The position numbers and the translations under genes are program-made. A DNA stretch of 6,591 nucleotides from Deltaproteobacteria bacterium (GTDB lineage Bacteria; Myxococcota; XYA12-FULL-58-9; JAUUZB01): positions 1 through 6,591 of the forward strand of contig JAUUZB010000236.1 in NCBI GenBank assembly GCA_030590185.1, written 5' to 3'. The first letter of the stretch is position 1, and each line of letters starts with the position of its first letter. Under the pieces are notes generated by a model, which searched no databases, was not told the origin of the DNA, and worked only from the letters and a program-made list of their open reading frames with translations. Positions 1-5,000 of the stretch are shown piece after piece.

Positions 1-92
1 GCCAAACCGCCAAGGTGCTGGCCGCGTTGGGGAAACGCCGGACGGAGGAAATCGAAGCCTGGATGGAGATCTGGTGTAGCACCGAGCGGTGA
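1..92 (+). CDS. C-terminal fragment of an unidentified protein (5' truncated by window)
   Basis: Reading from base 3 gives about 29 open codons ending at TGA 90-92, with the C-terminus AWMEIWCSTER. The composition (KVLAALGKRRTEEIEAW, amphipathic and helix-like) looks like a genuine C-terminal helix. Independent support comes from the downstream tandem repeat: its second copy (198-220) keeps a near-identical ending, LWCGTER plus stop, as if a real gene tail had been duplicated. The gene would converge on the XRE regulator to its right. I do not recognise the family with confidence. The tail vaguely resembles that of some crotonase-fold enzymes, but this is a guess. The other two frames look less protein-like. 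Confidence 0.5.
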   Translation, partial: QTAKVLAALGKRRTEEIEAWMEIWCSTER

Positions 93-176
93 CGCCCAGA
101 GCGCTCGACTGTGGGCTGGCCGAGCTCTTGCGGCCGCGTCCGCTAAGTGTCAAGTGGGTAGTCCTGACCCCTAGGC
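70..176. repeat. Tandem duplication, left junction, copy 1 (period 128 bp)
   Basis: Bases 70-176 match 198-304 without any indel. I count about 12 substitutions in 107 bases, or about 89% identity. Copy 1 starts inside the last codons of the upstream gene (ATC TGG TGT ... TGA) and ends at the CTAGGC that precedes the regulator's stop in copy 2. Both copies contain a NotI-type GCGGCCGC and the perfectly shared block from CGCTAAGTGTCAAGTGGGTA through GTCCTGACCCCTAGGC. The gap between the two convergent stop codons is 212 bases now and would have been about 84 before duplication. Confidence 0.9.
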
Positions 177-205
177 TCTAGGCTCTGACCCCTAGGCTCT
201 GGTGC
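164..205. repeat. Short CTAG-rich direct repeat (21-bp period)
   Basis: CTGACCCCTAGGCTCT occurs at 164-179 and again at 185-200. A shortened third version, CTGACCCCTAGGC, lies at 292-304. This small direct repeat fills the spacer between the two long copies. It is unusually rich in CTAG, a tetranucleotide that is rare in many bacterial genomes. No function is evident; it may be slippage debris at the edge of the larger duplication. Confidence 0.75.
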
Positions 206-304
206 GGCACCGAGCGGTGACGCCCAAAGCACTCGGCTGTGGGTTGGGCGGTCTCTCGCGGCCGCAACCGCTAAGTGTCAAGTGGGTAGTCCTGACCCCT
301 AGGC
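198..304. repeat. Tandem duplication, left junction, copy 2 (period 128 bp)
   Basis: This is the second copy of the 107-base unit. It retains a ghost of the upstream gene's ending in the same sense (CTC TGG TGC GGC ACC GAG CGG TGA, LWCGTER plus stop, 197-220), detached from any reading frame of useful length. Its right end abuts the regulator's stop codon at 305-307. It also contains an imperfect hairpin, CCCAAAGC (223-230) with GCTGTGGG (236-243) around a 5-base loop. The hairpin has one mismatch, and compensation is poorer in copy 1. There is no T-tract, so I do not call it a terminator. Confidence 0.9.
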
Positions 305-309
305 CTAGG
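298..309. repeat. 12-bp perfect palindrome over the regulator stop codon
   Basis: CCTAGGCCTAGG is identical to its reverse complement and spans the TAG stop of the XRE gene (305-307). It sits exactly at the right boundary of repeat copy 2. It is too short and has too little loop to be a terminator. It could be an endpoint feature of the duplication. Confidence 0.7.
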
Positions 310-862
310 CGGCGTAAAGAATCAGGGTGAACCCGCTGAAGGCCTCCTCACCCTGGCTCAGATACCGATGGGGCACGTCGGCCGGGAACAGCAGAGCGTC
401 CCCGGGCTCGAGCTCGTAGGCTTCGGTGCCGATCTCGAGCCGCAAACGGCCCCTAGTGACGAATACCTGCTCGACGGTGCCGGCCGGGTGAGGCTCCGCC
501 GCCTCCACCGCGCCCGCCTCGAGCCACAGCTCGTAGTGCTCCACCCGGTGCCCGGGCACGTTGGCCAACAGGGGCCGGCTGCGAAACTCGCGGTTCTTCG
601 AATAGAGGTAACGGGCGTCGGCGAAACGGGAGAGCCGCACCCCAGAGGCGCTGTCGCTGCCGAGCAGCTCCGCAAAGGAGACCCCCAGACCCTGGGAGAT
701 CTTCCACAGCACCGCGATGGTCGGGTTGGTCTTGAGGGTCTCGATTTGACTAAGGGTGGCGCGGCTCACCCCGGACCGGGAGGCCAGCTCCTCGAGGCTC
801 AGGTTCTCGACCTTGCGCAGCCGCCGCAGCCGCTCGGCCACCTGTTGGTTGATCTCGTCCAT
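305..862 (-). CDS. XRE-family transcriptional regulator with C-terminal cupin domain
   Basis: This 185-residue protein is a DNA-binding regulator with a small-molecule sensor domain. Residues about 9-66 form an HTH_3 (XRE) domain: RLRRLRKVENLSLEELASRS leads into GVSRATLSQIE, the recognition-helix region, followed by NPTIAVLWKISQGLGVSFAEL. Residues about 110-183 form a cupin_2 barrel. H125, E131 and G138 lie in its first motif and G154, P160 and H165 in the second, so some usual metal-binding positions remain, though the classic HxH pair is reduced to one His. The size and domain order match SutR/YdcN and PuuR-type regulators. It is divergent from cysK across 106 bases containing repeated half-sites, so control of cysK and autoregulation are likely. 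A sulfur-related signal is inferred from the neighbour only. The start is ATG at 860-862, with only a weak purine stretch (GGGA) upstream. Confidence 0.93.
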   Translation of the reverse strand: MDEINQQVAERLRRLRKVENLSLEELASRSGVSRATLSQIETLKTNPTIAVLWKISQGLGVSFAELLGSDSASGVRLSRFADARYLYSKNREFRSRPLLANVPGHRVEHYELWLEAGAVEAAEPHPAGTVEQVFVTRGRLRLEIGTEAYELEPGDALLFPADVPHRYLSQGEEAFSGFTLILYAA

Positions 863-882
863 GACGTCCCGAGAAATTCAGC

Positions 883-940
883 ATACTAAACAATGATTGA
901 CAAATCAAACTAGTTTAGTATATTGAACGTCGTTTAGTAA
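883..940. promoter_or_regulatory. Operator-like array of ACTAAAC/GTTTAGT half-sites
   Basis: ATACTAAAC (883-891) and GTTTAGTAT (913-921) are perfect inverted copies separated by 21 bases. A third, direct half-site GTTTAGTAA lies at 932-940. A perfect 10-base palindrome, AAACTAGTTT (907-916), overlaps the right arm. The region is strikingly AT-rich against the surrounding GC-rich DNA. The right arm covers the start of the cysK -10 box and the third half-site lies at the expected transcription start, which is an arrangement suited to repression. The divergently encoded XRE-cupin protein is the obvious candidate ligand; that assignment is inference. Confidence 0.65.
897..924 (+). promoter_or_regulatory. 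sigma70-like promoter of cysK
   Basis: A perfect TTGACA -35 box (897-902) is followed after 16 bases by TATATT (919-924), a 5/6 match to the -10 consensus. The predicted start near 931 gives an untranslated leader of about 38 bases. The promoter is embedded in the half-site array, so it is probably occluded when the regulator is bound. Confidence 0.7.
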
Positions 941-957
941 CGCAACAGGACCTACCC

Positions 958-962
958 AGGAG
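958..962 (+). promoter_or_regulatory. Ribosome binding site of cysK
   Basis: AGGAG lies 6 bases before the GTG at 969. It supports that GTG as the true start. The resulting N-terminus ([20 protein letters not shown]) aligns residue for residue with the start of enterobacterial CysK. Confidence 0.8.
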
Positions 963-968
963 AACGCC

Positions 969-1946
969 GTGTCCGACGTCTACGCTGACAACTCCCGCTC
1001 CATCGGCAACACCCCGCTGATCAAGCTCCAGCGCATCGCCGGAGCCGAGGACGCCAACGTGTTGGCCAAGGTCGAGGGCCGCAACCCGGCCTACTCCGTC
1101 AAGTGTCGCATCGGCGCCGCCATGATCTGGGATGCGGAGGAACGCGGCCTGCTCGGCCCGGGCAAGGAGATCGTCGAGCCGACCAGCGGCAACACCGGCA
1201 TCGCCCTGGCCTACGTCGCGGCCTCACGGGGCTACCCGCTGACCCTCACCATGCCCGACACCATGAGCATGGAACGGCGCAAGGTACTCGCCGCCTTTGG
1301 CGCCAAGTTGGTGCTCACCGAGGGAGCCAAGGGCATGAAGGGCGCCGTGCAAAAGGCCGAGGAAATGGCCGAAGCCGATCCGGAACGCTACTTTTTACCC
1401 CAGCAGTTCAAAAACCCGGCCAACCCGGCCATCCACGAGAAGACCACCGGCCCCGAGATCTGGCAGGCCACCGGCGGCGAGATCGACGTGCTGATCTCCG
1501 GTGTGGGAACCGGCGGCACCATCACCGGAGTGTCGCGCTACATCAAGCAGACCAAGGAGAAGGCGATCACCTCGGTGGCGGTCGAGCCGACCCACAGCCC
1601 GGTGATCACCCAAAAACTCGCTGGTGACGAAATCGCGCCCGGGCCGCACAAAATCCAGGGGATCGGCGCCGGCTTCATTCCGGACAACCTCGACCTCTCC
1701 ACGGTCGACCGGGTGGAGCAGGTCACCAACGATGAGTCCTTTGACTTCGCCCGCCGCCTAGCCCGCGAGGAGGGAATCCTCAGCGGCATCTCCTCCGGTG
1801 CCGCCGTCGCCGTCGCGCTGCGGCTCGCCCAGGCCGACTTCAAGGGCAAGACGATTGTGGTAATCCTGCCCGACTCGGGGGAGCGCTACTTGACCACCGC
1901 CCTGTTCGACGGCGTGTTCGACAACGACGGCATGGCCGTGGGCTGA
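969..1946 (+). CDS. cysK: Cysteine synthase A (O-acetylserine sulfhydrylase, PLP-dependent)
   Basis: This enzyme makes L-cysteine from O-acetyl-L-serine and sulfide in the cytoplasm, the last step of assimilatory sulfur metabolism. The 325-residue protein is full length and very close to E. coli CysK throughout. The PLP Schiff-base lysine is K45 in SVKCRIGA. The substrate-binding loop PTSGNTG is at 71-77, the phosphate-binding loop GVGTGGT at 178-184, and GIGAGFIP at 231-238. ISSGAA (274-279) and PDSGERYL (301-308) follow, the latter holding the serine that contacts the pyridine nitrogen. These long matches favour CysK over CysM or cystathionine beta-synthase. The start is GTG with AGGAG six bases upstream. 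The gene is divergent from the XRE-cupin regulator, which probably controls it, and convergent with the macroglobulin gene. Its last 16 codons plus stop lie inside an 80-base tandem duplication, so a second copy of its tail follows the stop. Confidence 0.97.
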   Translation: MSDVYADNSRSIGNTPLIKLQRIAGAEDANVLAKVEGRNPAYSVKCRIGAAMIWDAEERGLLGPGKEIVEPTSGNTGIALAYVAASRGYPLTLTMPDTMSMERRKVLAAFGAKLVLTEGAKGMKGAVQKAEEMAEADPERYFLPQQFKNPANPAIHEKTTGPEIWQATGGEIDVLISGVGTGGTITGVSRYIKQTKEKAITSVAVEPTHSPVITQKLAGDEIAPGPHKIQGIGAGFIPDNLDLSTVDRVEQVTNDESFDFARRLAREEGILSGISSGAAVAVALRLAQADFKGKTIVVILPDSGERYLTTALFDGVFDNDGMAVG

Positions 1947-1974
1947 GACGCCCGTCACCTCAGGGCTCAATCGT
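1895..1974. repeat. Tandem duplication of the cysK/macroglobulin junction, copy 1 (period 80 bp)
   Basis: Bases 1895-1974 are repeated immediately at 1975-2054 with no gap and no indel. I count 7 substitutions, or about 91% identity. The first 28 and last 17 or so bases are identical, and all changes fall in the middle. Copy 1 supplies the functional 3' end of cysK and then an orphan copy of the macroglobulin's last codons on the minus strand (VTIEP plus stop, 1960-1977). CACC begins each unit (1895, 1975) and recurs just after the second (2055), so short homology bounds the duplication. Confidence 0.93.
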
Positions 1975-2054
1975 CACCGCCCTGTTCGACGGCGTGTTCG
2001 ACGACGACGCTATGGCCGTGGGCTGAAACGCCAGCCGCCTCAGGGCTCAATCGT
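1975..2054. repeat. Tandem duplication of the cysK/macroglobulin junction, copy 2 (period 80 bp)
   Basis: Copy 2 supplies the functional 3' end of the macroglobulin gene on the minus strand (stop 2040-2042) and an orphan plus-strand cysK tail. The two convergent stop codons are 13 bases apart inside each copy, so the ancestral intergenic gap was almost certainly 13 bases; it is now 93. GGCTG (2021-2025) and CAGCC (2032-2036) could form a 5-bp stem here, absent in copy 1, without a T-tract. Confidence 0.93.
1976..2026 (+). pseudogene. Orphan duplicate of the cysK C-terminus
   Basis: These 17 codons read [16 protein letters not shown] plus stop. The true cysK ending is [16 protein letters not shown] plus stop, so two residues differ (N to D and G to A). 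The fragment has no start codon or ribosome site of its own and follows the cysK stop out of frame (80 is not a multiple of 3), so it should not be translated as part of CysK. It is a by-product of the junction duplication. Confidence 0.85.
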
Positions 2055-5000
2055 CACCACCGAGCCCGACGAGTAGGCCGCGAATTCCGGCGCATACATC
2101 GGTTGCAGAGTGGCCGGCGCCGCCTTGAACGTCCCGGCCACCGCGGCACGGATCCGGTGTTTGAACGTGTACTCCCCCACCGGCAGCCGCTCGAAAAAGA
2201 AATTCGTCCCCGAGTCGCGGACCTCTTCGTACCAATAGATTCCCAGATCCCAACGGTGGCGTGAGAGGTTGCTCACCGGCTCGAACCCAGCGGGCCGCGG
2301 ATCGCGTAGGTGCACGTACTCGGCCGCGTGCTTGGCCCGAATTGAGATCTGCACCTCCACCTCGTCCCCCGGCGCGAGGCGGGCGCCGTCGGCCAATGGC
2401 TCCAAGGTGATCTCGCGGCCGTCCTTTGTCCGTTTGAAGAACCGCCGAGTGATGCCGAGAAAATCGCCCCGCGCCTCCGCTGGCATGCGCTCGGTGGAGA
2501 AGTGCCAGGTGGCCGAGGCGAGGAGATACCCCGGGGTCGTTTTCTCGACCCGGATGCGCGACGAGGTCGCCGGGTCGATCTCTTCCCCTGGGATCCGGAT
2601 CTGGTTCTTCTTGCCGCTATAGACGTCCGGCGCGAACTCGAACTCCCGCTCGAGATCCCCGATGGTCACCGTCGCCGCCTCGCGCGCGCCGAGCTGGCCG
2701 GTGGCGTCGAGATAGCGGGCCAGGGAGTAGACCACCTCAGCGGTGGCCCGGGTCGATTTCCAATGGTTGAGCTTCTTGTTGATGAACAGCCAGAGCACCA
2801 AGCCGTCGAGCTTGTCGTTCTTCGGCTCCACCTCCATCAGAGTCCGGATGGCAAAGGCGTGGCTCTCGATGGTGTCGTTGTACCAGAGCCAGCCGCGATC
2901 CTCCGGGGCCCAGAAGGTCCCCTGATCCTCAGCGGTCTTGGCGGAGTCCATGACGCTCTGCCAGACCAACATCGCGTCGTCGTGCCGGTCGCGACGCTCG
3001 AGGGTGAGCGCCAAGTAGCCCTTCAGGTAGGGCGAGTGCTGCTTCCAGTGCCCAAAGGAGAAGTCGAGCATCTCGGTGCGCTCGGCGTCGCTGAACACGC
3101 CGCCGGTCCAGGAGTCGTCCGGATAGTTGGAGAGCACGTAGCCGAGAAAGGTGATGAACTCCCAACAACAGTCGCGAGAGCGCATGTCGGCCACGATCTC
3201 GCCGATGAAGTGCCGGTGGAGATAGGCGAAGGCCCGCGTGATCATCGGCCGCGGCACCTCGACGCCGAACTCCAACGCCTTCGAGAAACCGTGGACCAGG
3301 TAGAGGGTGATGTACGGCGAGGGCGGGCCCCCCGGAAACCAGGGGAAACCGCCGCTGGAGGTCTGCGCCTTTTGGAGTTTGTCCAGGGCGGCGCTGCGGT
3401 GGGCCTTGGCGATCCGTGGATCGAGGACGTTGACCAGCTCGTCACTCTGCGTGCCTCCACCCCGCGCCTCGCGCAGCCAGGGCATCTCCTCCAGGGCCAT
3501 CTTGCGGTTGGGGTCGGGCGCGGCCCAGCTCTCGAGTTGGGTCTCCCGCTTGGCCATCTGCTTGGCCATCCGAGCGATCGCCGGGTACTTGTCAAACAGG
3601 GCGGTCATGATGCCGGTGGAGATGAAGCGGTTGAGCAGTTGCTCGCTGCACTCGTAGGGGTAGTTGACCAGATAGGGCAGGGCCGAGAGCACGGCGTAGA
3701 AGAGCTGCGCGTCCAGGGTCACCACGAGCTGCTCGTTGATCAGAGTTGGGTCGTTCGCGGCGGCCAGATCCTCGAAGACCATCTCGCGACTGGCCTCGCC
3801 CCGCAGGGTAACAAAACGCGACTGAGCCAGGTGCATGCGGCCGGGCAACACTGGGCTCGGACGCAGCTCACCGTCACTCAACCCCTCGGCCCGGGCCGTC
3901 ACACGGATCGCCACGAGCCCAACCCGCGGCGGAGTGGTCACCGAAAAGGTTAGGTTGGTGGAGCCACCGGCGGGGGCCGTGAAGGTTCGCTTGGCGGCGG
4001 CCGCGGCCAGTCCAAAGGTCGCCAGCACGCTCTGTTCGGTCGCCGGGTCGATGATGTCAAAGACCAACTCACCGCTGAGCTCACGCTCCGAGGCGTTGTT
4101 CACCACCACCTTGAGCTCGGCCCGATCCCCCTCGCGCAGGAAACGCGGCAGGTAAGGGCGCACCATGAGATCCTTGACGCTCCGGGTCTCGCCCTTGACC
4201 GCGCCGGAGGCCAGATCACGGGTCAGGGCATGGGCCCAGACGTTCCAGGTGGTGACCGAGTCCGGGACCGTGAAGGTGAGGTCCGCCGTGCCGTCGGCGT
4301 TGGTGATCAGGTGGGGAAAGAAGAATGCGGTCTCGGAGAAATCGCTGCGCAGCTCGACCGCTGCCTCCTCCGGCGGCGACGCCCCTACCCCGGTCTCGGA
4401 CGCCTCCTCGGCGGTAGCGACACCGAGCCCCGCGATCCCGCTGAGGGCGTCATCGTCGCCATTGTCACCGCCGCCGCCCTTGCGCGGCTTGGACTTTTTC
4501 TCAACGGTCCTCGACGGCTCGGGGGGGGCGCCGGGCATAGCCTTGGACCGCCTCGAGCTCTTGGGCGAGAGCCGGCGCTGGAAACGCCCGCCCGAACCGC
4601 CGATCCCGTAGCCCCCGAGGACGACCAGGCGGTCCGGGACGAACCTCGGGTAGCTCGGCAAACCGCCAAACCCCCGGCCCCCAACCGAGTGGCCAACCAC
4701 CCGTCCGAGGGTGGCCGTGCCGAGCACGTAGCCCGTGAGGCCCGGAAACAGATCCAGCGGTCGCCGTGGGCTGTGGCCGACAAAGCTGTCGAGGCTCTTG
4801 TCGTACATGTAGGCGAGCACCTCGGCCGCCGCCACCGCGCTGTCCTCGCCCGCCGGGCCGGTGACCTTGACGGTGATGGTCTCCTCGGCCCCTGGGCGAA
4901 CCAGATCCCGGAAGGTCGCTAGCTCGACGCGCAGATCCTTGTTGTCCCAGGGCACCGAGACCTCATCCGCCAGGACAATCAACTGGTGGTCACGCACCGC

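Larger units (their letters stand above)
880..945 (-). promoter_or_regulatory. Candidate promoters of the XRE regulator
   Basis: Two sigma70-like arrangements face left. One is TTGCGT (940-945) with TATACT (917-922), 17-bp spacing, giving a leader of about 50 bases. The other is TTGATT (903-908) with TATGCT (880-885), 17-bp spacing, giving a leader of only about 10 bases. The first has the better -10 element. Both overlap the inverted half-sites and the cysK promoter, so the two genes would share control. I cannot decide between them from sequence. Confidence 0.4.

Noticed and set aside
223..243. Hairpin in repeat copy 2 as an intrinsic terminator
   Set aside because: The stem has a mismatch, pairing is worse in copy 1, and no T-run follows on either strand.
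70..304. Tandem repeats as a CRISPR array
   Set aside because: There are only two long, diverged copies containing coding sequence, with no short uniform repeats separated by unique spacers and no cas genes.
368..889. 173-codon plus-strand open frame antisense to the XRE regulator
   Set aside because: The minus strand encodes an unmistakable HTH plus cupin protein, while the antisense product has no family features.
1940..1963. Hairpins after cysK (GGGC/GCCC and CTGAG/CTCAG) as a terminator
   Set aside because: Stems are only 4-5 bp, differ between the two repeat copies, and lack a T-tract. Termination may be factor-dependent.
1976..2026. Extension of CysK by readthrough into the duplicated tail
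   Set aside because: The period of 80 is not a multiple of three, so the orphan tail is out of frame with cysK past its TGA.
2502..3953. 483-codon plus-strand open frame antisense to the macroglobulin gene
   Set aside because: It is Arg/Gly/His/Val-rich with no recognisable domain and lies opposite clear thioester-domain coding sequence. Long antisense frames are expected in GC-rich genes.
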